Assembly: GCF_001292705.1 (NCBI RefSeq)
Contig: NZ_LGAK01000038.1
Span: forward strand, 1 to 53,261
Reading direction: 5' to 3'
Origin: Marinagarivorans algicola
Lineage (GTDB): Bacteria; Pseudomonadota; Gammaproteobacteria; Pseudomonadales; Cellvibrionaceae
Length of the DNA: 53,261 bases
Every line of letters starts with the position of its first letter. Within the stretch, counting starts at the first letter, position 1. The notes beneath the pieces were generated by a model. The model saw only the letters and a list, made by a program, of their open reading frames with translations. It made no database searches and was not told where the DNA came from. Shown piece by piece: positions 1 through 7,688 of the stretch. The translations under genes and the position numbers were made by a program.

Positions 1-128
1 AATTGGTGTGGGTTTGAATAATTTTGTTCTATAACGTCGTTCAAACCACCTTTGTCATTGATGCCTAACACTTGCAAGGACAGGCACTCTTTTTAATAAC
101 CTCCAGACATAAACACTCAAAGCTAATA

Positions 129-272
129 TCATTTGGTTTTAACAAATTTACCAGCACGCGCGCTTAAAGCCGACGGGGATTGATTTCTCAGGCCCTTATG
201 CGTCGGGAACGCGTATGGAGTGCCCAAAGATGACTTGAACGTGCCAGAGAAATCGATACGCGGCGGCGCCAT
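129..272 (-). CDS. Doubtful 47-residue ORF overlapping the long hairpin
   Basis: An ATG at 272 opens a frame of 47 codons ending in TGA at 129-131. It starts MAPPRIDFSG and is rich in Ser, Lys, Gly and Pro, with a basic C-terminus. The frame is open about 14 codons further upstream but has no ATG there and no clear Shine-Dalgarno sequence before the ATG. It lies across both arms of the 169-267 inverted repeat, so its openness may be a by-product of that GC-rich structure. No function is proposed; it may not be a gene. Confidence 0.2.
   Translation of the reverse strand: MAPPRIDFSGTFKSSLGTPYAFPTHKGLRNQSPSALSARAGKFVKTK
169..267. repeat. Long imperfect inverted repeat (25-bp arms)
   Basis: The left arm 169-193 and right arm 243-267 are reverse complements at about 20 of 25 positions. 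They share the core GATTTCTC/GAGAAATC and the outer GCCG..CGGC ends, around a 49-base loop. One mismatch becomes a G-U pair on one RNA strand. There is no T-run after either arm, so it is not a simple terminator. It could be a structured RNA or a remnant of a mobile-element end. Confidence 0.6.
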
Positions 273-616
273 GTCAAAAACGTTTTGCCGGGACAGGGGC
301 TTGTTTTTAGCCTGTTAAAAAAGGTCACCGCTACCTACGCATTAGCGTAGCTATTCTCTGGGCAACGACCCAGTATTTTTTAAATACGACTGAATAGTTA
401 CATCTCATATTGCATATTCTTATACAGGGGTAAGGTATATAAAGGACCGTCGGCTAATCACGATAACATCGACAACCAGTAACCAGCTACCCAGCAAAAC
501 TGATAAAGCGCATTGCTAAATCCTAATTACCATCAATATCAAAAAGCCAATAGTCCAACCAAGAAATGTGTCAGTCTGAGCCCCATTATTCGCAAAATCA
601 CTTTTTAACCGACCAC

Positions 617-952
617 TCAAACAGGGTTAACGCCGGCGCTAATAGCATAAATATTTTGAGTAATATCTTGAATTATATTTTCACCCTCAAAAACACTCAA
701 TCTTTTGATTTCAATGTGATAACTCGCAGTAAAAAACTGACTTTCTTTAAAAAAAACAGGCTTTAACACCTCATAAATCTCATTATCTTTATTTGACGCC
801 TGCCTTATGATCAAATCACCCATCTCAATAATCATATCTGATCGCTTAATAATGATCATATCGCGCAGCACGCAAGCGTTTACCTCATCAATACGCACTC
901 CATTCCTTTTAAGTATCGATACCCTATCGCCCATCATACTTAAATCTGGCAT
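617..952 (-). CDS. Small conserved-type protein of unknown function
   Basis: The product is about 111 residues. The ATG at 952 is preferred over the GTG just upstream because AAGGA lies about seven bases before it. The layout, a short N-terminal helix, DRVSILKRNGVR, an IIEMGDLIIR strand, an EIYEVLKP segment and a final SYHIEIKR strand, resembles a family of small beta-rich hypothetical proteins that I recall but cannot name. There is no signal peptide or membrane segment. Base composition is AT-rich like the dGTPase gene upstream, with both genes on the minus strand and 311 bases apart. They may have arrived together. Function unknown. Confidence 0.7.
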   Translation of the reverse strand: MPDLSMMGDRVSILKRNGVRIDEVNACVLRDMIIIKRSDMIIEMGDLIIRQASNKDNEIYEVLKPVFFKESQFFTASYHIEIKRLSVFEGENIIQDITQNIYAISAGVNPV

Positions 953-955
953 CAC

Positions 956-1263
956 CTATTCCTTTTTAAATGGCTACCTATTTAATGTGCAATTTATTTT
1001 TTGATAAAATACCAAACATAGCGATAAACTTAAAATTAAGTGGCCACACAGGCTTACAACCCGCAATCAGAAAACTAAAAAACAATATAAAGTGACTATT
1101 CATAGGTACCGAATTGGGCACTAACAGGTCATTAGCTGGGCCGATCAAGCCATTTATGTGCGCTACATAAGCGTTACAGGCGGTTTAACACCCAGAAAAA
1201 AGCAGCCTACAATGCGATGCCTGTCAGCTCAGCTGAATAGCTACAATATAAGTTGATAGATTT
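956..1263. other. Intergenic gap between dGTPase and small protein gene
   Basis: Most of this 308-base gap is one copy of the dispersed repeat family (complement of 1092-1237). The remaining 956-1090 is AT-rich and presumably carries the promoter of the small protein gene; no clear hexamer pair was assigned. Confidence 0.6.
1092..1237 (-). repeat. Dispersed intergenic element, copy E (146 bp)
   Basis: Read on the minus strand, it starts with TTCAGCTGAGCTGA, continues to a TTTTCTGGG box, then a TTATGT-AGCGC-ACATAA hairpin, and ends with GGCTTGATCGGCCCAG, GTTAGTGCCCAATTCGG and TGAATAGTCAC. The same ordered boxes occur in copy A at 27058-27208. The CTGGGT box (1190-1195) can pair with GCCCAG (1136-1141). 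It starts 27 bases after the dGTPase stop codon in the same orientation. Confidence 0.7.
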
Positions 1264-2631
1264 TTATATTCTATCAAAGATAGAACCTTTAGTAGGCACA
1301 AATAACTTCTCATAAAATTTAACAGCATAATCATCTGTCATACCTGATATAAAATCACAAATAACTCTCATCTGCGCAGATTCAACATCACCAGTAGGTA
1401 TATTTGAAGCAGCATTTTCCCACCTTCTTTTAGTGGATTCAGGTAAAAACCGCTCAGGATCTTTCGTTAAAACTTGAAATAACTCAACGATAAGTTTTTG
1501 ACCTTTAAATTCAAGGTGCTGAACACTATCACTTTTAATCACAACAGCATAAACCAATTTAAAAATATGCTCTCTTAGCTTTTCAACTTCAGGCGCCAGC
1601 TCAACCACTAAGTTTAGTAATGGATCCTCACAACCCGAACCATTGGGTTTAACGACAACACTAGAAATCATTAAATGCACTAAGATCCCGATAAATTCTT
1701 TTCTTTTATAACTCTCATCACCAAATAACCCATCAGTAGCATTATCATAAGATAGATTTTTATCCTTTAAATCATTAAAAAGATATTTATGGCTTTCAAA
1801 ATGCCCTCCCCATTGTTTACGATTAATCATCCCTAATGACAACGCATCTTCAAGATCATGCAAGGTATAAGATATATTATCAGCGAGATTCATAATCGAA
1901 GAATCTAACGATTTATACAATGTTTTTCTATGATTATTTTCATTAGCTTTATGCTGTTTAAATCTAGAAGAATCTTTATTATCAACAGTTTCGAAAATAA
2001 AGTCGACAATTTCTTGATCGCAATTATAATAACACTTCGGAGGTTTTTGAGTATCGGCCTTAAACAACCAATACGGCGCATTCAAATCATCATCTTTTCG
2101 GTAGGCGCGCTCATTAACCAAATCATTATATGACGCCGGATATTTTAGTACTCCTAATAACATCCGTCTTGTAGGATTTAAACCATGCTTTTCAGTGTAC
2201 TTACCCAGACACCCCAAAATTCTTAATGTTTGCGCATTACCTTCAAACCCTCCGTGCTCTTTCATGCAATAATTTAAAGCTACTTCGCCACCATGACCAA
2301 AAGGAGGGTGGCCGATATCATGAGCCAAACAAATAGCCGTAATAAGTTCAATCTTTGGCATCTCCTCTTTATATTTTTCAAATCTATCCTCCCCACTTTT
2401 ATTAATATATTGAACTATCCCCCGCCCAATTTGAGCCACCTCCATGGAATGGGTTAATCGAGTACGATAAAAATCACCTTCACCTAAACCTAACACCTGA
2501 GTTTTTGACTGTAACCGCCTAAATGCGGCCGAATGAATCAACCGAGCCTCATCACGATCAAAGGGAGTTCTTACGTCACCGGATTTTTCTGATTGCTTGA
2601 AACGACGCTTTTCTTCATCTTCACCATCCAT
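1264..2631 (-). CDS. dgt: HD-domain deoxyguanosine triphosphate triphosphohydrolase (dGTPase)
   Basis: This enzyme removes triphosphate from dGTP or other dNTPs. The HD-domain signature is complete: RTPFDRDEARL near residue 22, TRLTHSMEVAQ (His61), AHDIGHPPFGHGGE (His104-Asp105) and LADNISYTLHDLED (Asp about 251). At about 455 residues it is of usual length. The ATG at 2631 is chosen over the one at 2652 because AAAGGTG sits seven bases before it. The gene is clearly AT-richer than the housekeeping genes nearby and stands alone with a small unknown gene and a repeat. Some dGTPases act in phage defence by depleting dNTPs; that role is possible here but only inferred. Substrate preference cannot be read from sequence. 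Confidence 0.92.
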   Translation of the reverse strand: MDGEDEEKRRFKQSEKSGDVRTPFDRDEARLIHSAAFRRLQSKTQVLGLGEGDFYRTRLTHSMEVAQIGRGIVQYINKSGEDRFEKYKEEMPKIELITAICLAHDIGHPPFGHGGEVALNYCMKEHGGFEGNAQTLRILGCLGKYTEKHGLNPTRRMLLGVLKYPASYNDLVNERAYRKDDDLNAPYWLFKADTQKPPKCYYNCDQEIVDFIFETVDNKDSSRFKQHKANENNHRKTLYKSLDSSIMNLADNISYTLHDLEDALSLGMINRKQWGGHFESHKYLFNDLKDKNLSYDNATDGLFGDESYKRKEFIGILVHLMISSVVVKPNGSGCEDPLLNLVVELAPEVEKLREHIFKLVYAVVIKSDSVQHLEFKGQKLIVELFQVLTKDPERFLPESTKRRWENAASNIPTGDVESAQMRVICDFISGMTDDYAVKFYEKLFVPTKGSIFDRI

Positions 2632-3183
2632 ATTTAACACCTTTATTATCATATTAATGATTAATCATCTAACCAAGGCAATCTAACTATAGGTAGAGCC
2701 CCAATATATTATTCACCTAAAAAATTAAGAAATAAATTTTATAGGGACAACATTAAAAATAACTAGCTACTCAATAGTAACTATAAATTTCAATGCGATA
2801 TTTACAAAAAATAAAAGCGTCACAATCAAGAAATGTGCCCAAAAACACAAACAGTGTGCCATACCGCTAAAAATATTAAGCGGCTTTATATGCCATTAGC
2901 TAACTTATAATGAAATTATTTCAATGCCATTAAAATGGATTCGCCAGCAAGCTTGCAGGCGCTCTAAAAGCCATAAGAAAAGAGGGGTGCATTATTATTG
3001 AGGGCTGTAGACTAAAATCTATACATTGAATAGGCATAAAAAATAGCCTTACCCTAGATATCTTGAATCATTCAGGTAAGGCATTAGGGGGATATACATC
3101 AAGATATAATATACGCGGGGCGCTATTAACAGTGGGTTTCTATTTTGAAAAATTTATTCGAGTATTATCGAAAAATGTTATGA
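2632..3183. other. AT-rich intergenic stretch
   Basis: No open frame of note. It contains a GCAAGCTTGC palindrome flanked by CGCCA and AGGCG near 2950-2970, a CCGCT/AGCGG hairpin near 2865-2885, and the terminator at 3040-3082. The part nearest 2632 should hold the dGTPase promoter. Confidence 0.6.
3040..3082 (-). terminator. Probable Rho-independent terminator after the VWA gene
   Basis: GCCTTACC (3046-3053) and GGTAAGGC (3075-3082) form a perfect 8-bp stem. On the minus strand it is followed by TATTTTTTAT. It lies about 100 bases after the VWA stop codon. Confidence 0.6.
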
Positions 3184-4356
3184 CTAAGTTAAAGTCTTAA
3201 TGCCTTGCGCAATGCCTTCAACCGTTAGTGGAAACATTTTATCATCCATCATTTTTTGAATCATGCCAATGCTTTGCACATAACGCCACTGCTCTTGCGC
3301 GGTAGGATTAAGCCAAATCGTTTTTTCAAAATGCTCGGTTAGCTGCTTAAAATAATAAGCACCAGGGTGCTCATTATAAAAATCAATACTGCCAAACGGC
3401 GCGGCGATTTCGTAGGGTGACATTGCGGCATCGCCCACAAAAATTAATTTATAATCTCTGCCGTAAGTATGAATAATATCACTCAAAGCGGTTAAGTTAT
3501 CGCGATGCATATGATTATCTTGCCAAAGATGATCATAAATAAAATTATGAAAATAAAGGTGCTTAAGATGTTTAAATTCGCTTTGACAGGCAGAGAACAA
3601 CTCCTCGCTCGCTTTCACGTGGTAATCCATCGAGCCGCCGACATCAAGTAGCAATAATACCTTAACGGCATTATGGCGCTCAGGCCGCATCTTAACGTCG
3701 AGCAAGCCTGCATTTTTTGCTGTCGAGCCAATTGTAGCCTCTAAATCGAGTTCTTCAGAGCTCCCTGTACGGGCAAAGTTTCTCAGTGCTCGTAAGGCTA
3801 TTTTAATATTGCGTGTACCCAGCTCAACACCGCCATCGAGATTTTTATAATGACGCTTTTCCCACACTTTCACCGCTTTACCCTGCCGACCAGGGCCGCC
3901 GATTCTAATACCTTCGGGGTTATAACCTGAGTGGCCAAAGGGGCTTGTACCGCCGGTACCAATCCATTTAGAGCCGCCTTGATGACGCTTTTTTTGCTCT
4001 TTTAAGCGCTCATTCAGTACTTCCATGAGCTTTTCAATACCCCCTAACGCTTCGATGGCGGCCTTTTGTGCTTCGCTCAAATTTTTTAATGTCGGATTAT
4101 TGAGCCAGTCTTTTGGTAGATCAAAATTAAAAGGATCTGGCATGGCGCGCACGCCGTCAAAAAATGCACTAAAAGTTTGATCGTATTTATCGTATAGGCT
4201 TTCATCTTTCACCGTACAGGTACGCGCCAACAAATAAAAGTCATCGACTGTCGTTGCACTAACGCCCGCCTGCAAGGCCGCTATTAAATCAAGCCACTCT
4301 GTCGTGCTGATTTTCATGCCGGAATGCTTCATATGCAATAAAAACTGAACAAGCAT
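3184..4356 (-). CDS. VWA domain-containing protein, CoxE-like, MoxR partner
   Basis: A 390-residue cytosolic protein with a C-terminal von Willebrand factor A domain. A metal-site motif of the DVGGSMD type appears near residue 240, as is usual for this COG3552-like family, with a second acidic site in FVGDAAMSP near residue 307. The middle (about 120-175) is basic and glycine-rich. Its ATG follows the MoxR stop codon with one base between (TAA-T-ATG), so the two are surely co-expressed. MoxR ATPases with VWA partners act as chaperones in cofactor insertion or complex assembly. The client here is not visible from the neighbours. Confidence 0.88.
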   Translation of the reverse strand: MLVQFLLHMKHSGMKISTTEWLDLIAALQAGVSATTVDDFYLLARTCTVKDESLYDKYDQTFSAFFDGVRAMPDPFNFDLPKDWLNNPTLKNLSEAQKAAIEALGGIEKLMEVLNERLKEQKKRHQGGSKWIGTGGTSPFGHSGYNPEGIRIGGPGRQGKAVKVWEKRHYKNLDGGVELGTRNIKIALRALRNFARTGSSEELDLEATIGSTAKNAGLLDVKMRPERHNAVKVLLLLDVGGSMDYHVKASEELFSACQSEFKHLKHLYFHNFIYDHLWQDNHMHRDNLTALSDIIHTYGRDYKLIFVGDAAMSPYEIAAPFGSIDFYNEHPGAYYFKQLTEHFEKTIWLNPTAQEQWRYVQSIGMIQKMMDDKMFPLTVEGIAQGIKTLT

Positions 4357-4357
4357 A

Positions 4358-5200
4358 TTAGCTGTCTCTTCGCGACATAAAAGCTAAACGCTCTAGCAAG
4401 TGTATGTCTTTTTCATTTTTTAACAAAGCCCCAAATAGCGGCGGCAATGCCGATTTTAATTGGCCGCTTTTTAATTGCTCGGCACTGAGTTCATCGCTAA
4501 TTAATAACTTAAGCCAATCGATTAACTCCGAAGTAGAAGGCCGCTTGTTAAGCCCGTTAACCTTACGAATATCAAAAAATATTTCTAAGGCCTGCTTAAC
4601 CAATGCACTTTGAGCATTGGGGTAATGTACGTCGACAATGGCTTTTAATGTTTGTGCATCGGGAAAGTTAATATAATGAAAAAAGCAACGCCTTAAGAAG
4701 GCATCAGGTAATTCTTTTTCATTATTCGAGGTAATAATCACAATCGGGCGCTCAATGGCTTTGATCGTTTCGCCTGTTTCGTAAACATGAAACTCCATGC
4801 GATCTAATTCAACCAATAAATCATTCGGAAATTCGATATCGGCTTTATCGATTTCATCAATAAGCAACACACAGCGCTGTTCGCGACTAAACGCCTGCCA
4901 AAGCTTACCTTGGCGAATATAATTGCCTACATCATTAACGCCGTCCACGCCTAGCTGGCTATCACGCAGGCGCGTCACGGCGTCGTATTCATATAAACCC
5001 TGCTGTGCTTTGGTGGTCGACTTTACATGCCATTGAATCAATTCCAAACCCAAAGACTTAGCGACCTCTTCGGCCAAGCGTGTTTTTCCGGTGCCAGGCT
5101 CACCTTTAATTAATAAAGGTCGCTCAAGTGTCACTGCCGCATTAACGGCTGTGCTCAACTCGCTAGAGGCAATATAGTTGTCGGTACTTTTAAAACTCAT
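4358..5200 (-). CDS. MoxR-family AAA+ ATPase
   Basis: Walker A GEPGTGKT, Walker B VLLIDEIDKAD, sensor ITSNNEKELPDAFLRRC and a C-terminal lid are all present, giving about 280 residues. The frame opens earlier at a TTG (5224) that would overlap the thioesterase stop. The ATG at 5200 gives the usual start MSFKSTDNYI, has AAAGGTAG upstream and leaves a 16-base gap. It probably works as an oligomeric ring with the VWA protein encoded next. Confidence 0.9.
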   Translation of the reverse strand: MSFKSTDNYIASSELSTAVNAAVTLERPLLIKGEPGTGKTRLAEEVAKSLGLELIQWHVKSTTKAQQGLYEYDAVTRLRDSQLGVDGVNDVGNYIRQGKLWQAFSREQRCVLLIDEIDKADIEFPNDLLVELDRMEFHVYETGETIKAIERPIVIITSNNEKELPDAFLRRCFFHYINFPDAQTLKAIVDVHYPNAQSALVKQALEIFFDIRKVNGLNKRPSTSELIDWLKLLISDELSAEQLKSGQLKSALPPLFGALLKNEKDIHLLERLAFMSRRDS

Positions 5201-5216
5201 AACGTCGTATCTACCT

Positions 5217-6008
5217 TTAATCAAAGACTGTAATGGTTTGGCGACTAAGGCCTAATAATTGGCCGTCAGGTGCATAAATACTGGCTTCGGCGTGGGTGTA
5301 TCCACCCCCGGCTTGCCGAGTTTTACATTCGTAAGCTAACCAATCTGAAGGGTTAATGACAGGGTGCGGGCGCGTCAACTCGACATTCCAACTCAACGTA
5401 CTCGCGGGTGCCGGCCATTTTAATAATTGTAATGTTGCAGGTGGCCACACATCAATTAAAGCCAAAATATGAGCATCAGTCATGTGCTGGGGCGGCTGCG
5501 AAAAACGCATCCAACCACGGTAATAAGGGTCAGACTTACCCGTAAACGGGTAACCGCCTTCATCAATGCGCAAATCAATATAGCGATGGAATTTGGGTGT
5601 CACCTTTGGGATTTGCGGTATCCAATTGGGCTTTTTAGGTGGCGAATGCGCAGTTACTGCCGCAGCCTGGTAACAGGCTTTTGACTCGCGATCGGCACCA
5701 AAGGCCGCCATAGCTTGTACCGCTATTTTACCTTTTTGCACTAGCTGAGCCTGAAGCTGCGTAACGTTTTTACCCGCCCTTAGATGCACAACCTGTACAT
5801 TAAAAGGCTCATCGACCGCCAGCGGCCCGATAAATTGAATATTTTGGACACGCATTGGTCGAGCATCAGCTTGCTCGCTCACCATCGCGTGATTCAGCAG
5901 TGCCGCACTTAAGCCACCAAACACCGTACGGCCCTGGCCCCAACTCGCAGGCACACTCATCAGAGCCCCCTGCTTAGCCTGTATTAAAAGCGAATCGATT
6001 GTTGTCAT
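5217..6008 (-). CDS. Acyl-CoA thioesterase domain protein (TesB-like double hotdog)
   Basis: A 263-residue protein. The N-terminal half contains GQGRTVFGGLSAALLNHAM and an IQFIGPLAVDEPFNVQV segment; the C-terminal half contains a second hotdog with DVWPPATLQLL and LSWNVELTRP. This is the layout of the TesB-like family that hydrolyses acyl-CoA thioesters. It is first in a probable operon with the MoxR and VWA genes. The natural substrate is unknown, and the link to the MoxR pair may be positional only. Confidence 0.8.
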   Translation of the reverse strand: MTTIDSLLIQAKQGALMSVPASWGQGRTVFGGLSAALLNHAMVSEQADARPMRVQNIQFIGPLAVDEPFNVQVVHLRAGKNVTQLQAQLVQKGKIAVQAMAAFGADRESKACYQAAAVTAHSPPKKPNWIPQIPKVTPKFHRYIDLRIDEGGYPFTGKSDPYYRGWMRFSQPPQHMTDAHILALIDVWPPATLQLLKWPAPASTLSWNVELTRPHPVINPSDWLAYECKTRQAGGGYTHAEASIYAPDGQLLGLSRQTITVFD

Positions 6009-6202
6009 AGTTTTATATTAAAGTGAAAAGGTCGCACTACTTTAATCATCTAAAGGGAAATTGCAAAGCCATGTTGGCTTTTAACATTGTAACGTCGTTG
6101 TTTACCACTACACCTGCCTCCCAAAAAATCCATAGGCCTTTCACTTCGCGCTCATGTATTGAGTCTTCGTATATCGTGCATGACAAGATAAGCCCAAGAC
6201 GA

Positions 6203-6237
6203 AAAAAAACCACTCAAGTGACCTTAAGTGGTTTTTA
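6203..6237 (-). terminator. Second hairpin terminator after secB
   Basis: AAAACCACT and AGTGGTTTTT form a stem flanked by A and T runs, so it can act in either direction. It is the distal member of a tandem pair after secB. Confidence 0.55.
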
Positions 6238-6249
6238 GTACTACTATAA

Positions 6250-6275
6250 TAAAGCCCGATCAATAAGGGCTTTAT
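6250..6275 (-). terminator. First hairpin terminator after secB
   Basis: AAAGCCC and GGGCTTT pair around a short loop, about ten bases after the secB stop codon. Short stem, moderate strength. Confidence 0.5.
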
Positions 6276-6283
6276 TAGCATAA

Positions 6284-6775
6284 TTAGTTTGTGGTTTCAG
6301 ACGCGGCTTCTTGCTGGGCTTGTTGCTGTGCTACAGCACGGGCAAACAATGCATCAAAGTTAATAGGCGGTAAAGCCAATGCGGGGAAACTGCCTTTCAG
6401 TGCGCAGTTATCTACCGCTTCACGCGCATAAGGGAATAAGATTTGTGGGCACATAGTGTTAAGCAATTGTGCTAACTGTTGGCCTTCAATGTCTTTTACT
6501 AAGAATAAGCCGGCTTGCTGAACTTCAACTAAGAATACGGTTTTATCTTCCATGGTCACATTGATGGTGAGTTTCAATACGACTTCAAAGTGATTGTCAT
6601 CTACTTTGGTAGAGGTTGTATTGATGTCTTGACCAATTTTAGGGTTCCACTGCTGCTTAAATGCCTCTACGCCTTGTGGCGCTTCAAAAGACATATCCTT
6701 CAAGTAAATACGTTGAAGCATGAATTGCGGGCCTTGCGCCGGTGCTTGCGCCTGTGCGTTATTTTCGTCTGCCAT
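6284..6775 (-). CDS. secB: Protein-export chaperone SecB
   Basis: SecB binds unfolded preproteins and hands them to SecA. The 163-residue sequence has the family core: [16 protein letters not shown] near the N-terminus, the acidic strands around [10 protein letters not shown], and the conserved [13 protein letters not shown] and [15 protein letters not shown] segments. The Gln-rich C-terminal tail is typical. Order on the minus strand is rhodanese, grxC, secB, as is common in gammaproteobacteria. Confidence 0.97.
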   Translation of the reverse strand: MADENNAQAQAPAQGPQFMLQRIYLKDMSFEAPQGVEAFKQQWNPKIGQDINTTSTKVDDNHFEVVLKLTINVTMEDKTVFLVEVQQAGLFLVKDIEGQQLAQLLNTMCPQILFPYAREAVDNCALKGSFPALALPPINFDALFARAVAQQQAQQEAASETTN

Positions 6776-6820
6776 GATACTGCCTACTATCTTAGTTCAA
6801 AATGGTTTTAGTTCATAAAA

Positions 6821-6844
6821 GAAAGCCGGCTTATCAGGCTTTCA
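6821..6844 (-). terminator. Weak hairpin between grxC and secB
   Basis: GAAAGCC and GGCTTTC pair around a nine-base loop; on the minus strand TTTCTTTT follows. It may attenuate readthrough from grxC into secB. Confidence 0.4.
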
Positions 6845-6919
6845 ATCAATTAGGTTAACCCTATATGGGGTAGCTTAATAAAGTATCAACCCTTAACAAC
6901 CGCGCGAATACACTCGCGA

Positions 6920-7177
6920 TTATTGCGCGCTAGCCAAAAGCGCATCTAATTTGCCTTGCTGGTGCAGCGCAGCCAAATCATCGTAACCCCCAACATGGGT
7001 ACTGCCAATCCAGATTTGCGGTACAGTTCGCTGCCCGCTGTCGGCCATCATTTTTTTCATCATAACGGGGTCATTATCAACACTGATTTCTTTAAACTCA
7101 ACGCCTTTACTGTCCAGTAAGCGCTTAGCCATAACGCAAAAGGGGCAATATTGCTTGCTATACATTACAACACTCAT
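6920..7177 (-). CDS. grxC: Glutaredoxin 3 (GrxC)
   Basis: An 85-residue thioredoxin-fold reductase with the dithiol active site CPFC near residue 11, the cis-proline segment TVPQIWI, and the GGYDDLAALHQQGKL glutathione-binding end. It reduces glutathione-mixed disulfides in the cytosol. Its ATG overlaps the stop codon of the upstream rhodanese gene (ATGA), implying translational coupling. Confidence 0.96.
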   Translation of the reverse strand: MSVVMYSKQYCPFCVMAKRLLDSKGVEFKEISVDNDPVMMKKMMADSGQRTVPQIWIGSTHVGGYDDLAALHQQGKLDALLASAQ

Positions 7178-7608
7178 GATTTTTTCCCTTTACTTTTACC
7201 GGGTTTAACAACGGGGAGCTTTTGCATTAACCACTCACTCATACCGCCTTGTAAGCGCACAACATCAAAGCCTGCGTCACGCAATATTTTACCGGCATGG
7301 CCGGCGTGCTGGCCCATTTTATCAGCCAGTATAATTTGCTTTGCTTTATATTTAGCCAGCTCACCGGTACGTGTAGCCATCGAGGCGTGTGGGATATGAA
7401 TAGCCCCAGTAATGTGGCCCGCTTTGTAATCGGCACTATCGCGTACATCAACTAATACAGCCGCATCGCTATTGAGTAAACGAGACACCTCATGATAAGT
7501 CACCGTTTTACCTCCCTTTTTGCTTTCAACAGTGACAAATGCAGCGACAAGCGCCAGCAATAATGACACTAGCAGCCATTGTTCAGTAACAAAACTCATC
7601 CAATCCAC
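7174..7608 (-). CDS. Membrane-anchored rhodanese-like protein lacking the catalytic cysteine
   Basis: A 144-residue protein with one N-terminal membrane segment (about 10-27), then a single rhodanese domain with VDVRDSADYKAGHITGAIHI and a C-terminal Lys-rich tail. In many rhodaneses the active loop begins with Cys; here it reads ILADKMGQHAG with Asp at that place, so persulfide transfer by the usual route is unlikely. The GTG start at 7608 has GAGG seven bases upstream; an ATG at 7599 is possible. The position before grxC and secB matches the YibN family. Confidence 0.85.
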   Translation of the reverse strand: MDWMSFVTEQWLLVSLLLALVAAFVTVESKKGGKTVTYHEVSRLLNSDAAVLVDVRDSADYKAGHITGAIHIPHASMATRTGELAKYKAKQIILADKMGQHAGHAGKILRDAGFDVVRLQGGMSEWLMQKLPVVKPGKSKGKKS

Positions 7609-7688
7609 AGGTTTACCTCATAACAAAAATTAATTAAATCGGCCTCTTTAAGGGCGCGCATTATACATGATTAGAAACAGATATTACG

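Larger units (their letters stand above)
1..616. other. Intergenic stretch at left edge, structured, no convincing gene
   Basis: No convincing long reading frame covers this stretch. It holds three inverted repeats: GGTTTGAA/TTCAAACC (11-18 and 40-47), a long imperfect hairpin (169-267, listed separately) and a perfect CTACGC-ATTA-GCGTAG hairpin (335-350). The patch around 150-300 is visibly GC-richer than the DNA on both sides. One 47-codon frame lies on the minus strand at 129-272 and is listed separately as doubtful. Confidence 0.5.

Noticed and set aside
566-766. Plus-strand 66-residue frame
   Set aside because: Antisense to the small protein gene, which has a good ribosome site and a coherent beta-rich pattern.
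1092-1237. Integron attC site
   Set aside because: TAACG and GTTAG ends with a central hairpin looked attC-like, but the core sites do not fit RYYYAAC/GTTRRRY and the sequence aligns better with the dispersed repeat family.
1-3000. Prophage or insertion sequence
   Set aside because: No integrase, transposase or phage structural gene is seen; AT richness alone is not enough.
3040-3082. Mobile-element inverted repeat
   Set aside because: The stem is followed by a T-run on the minus strand and lies just after an operon, so a terminator is the simpler explanation.
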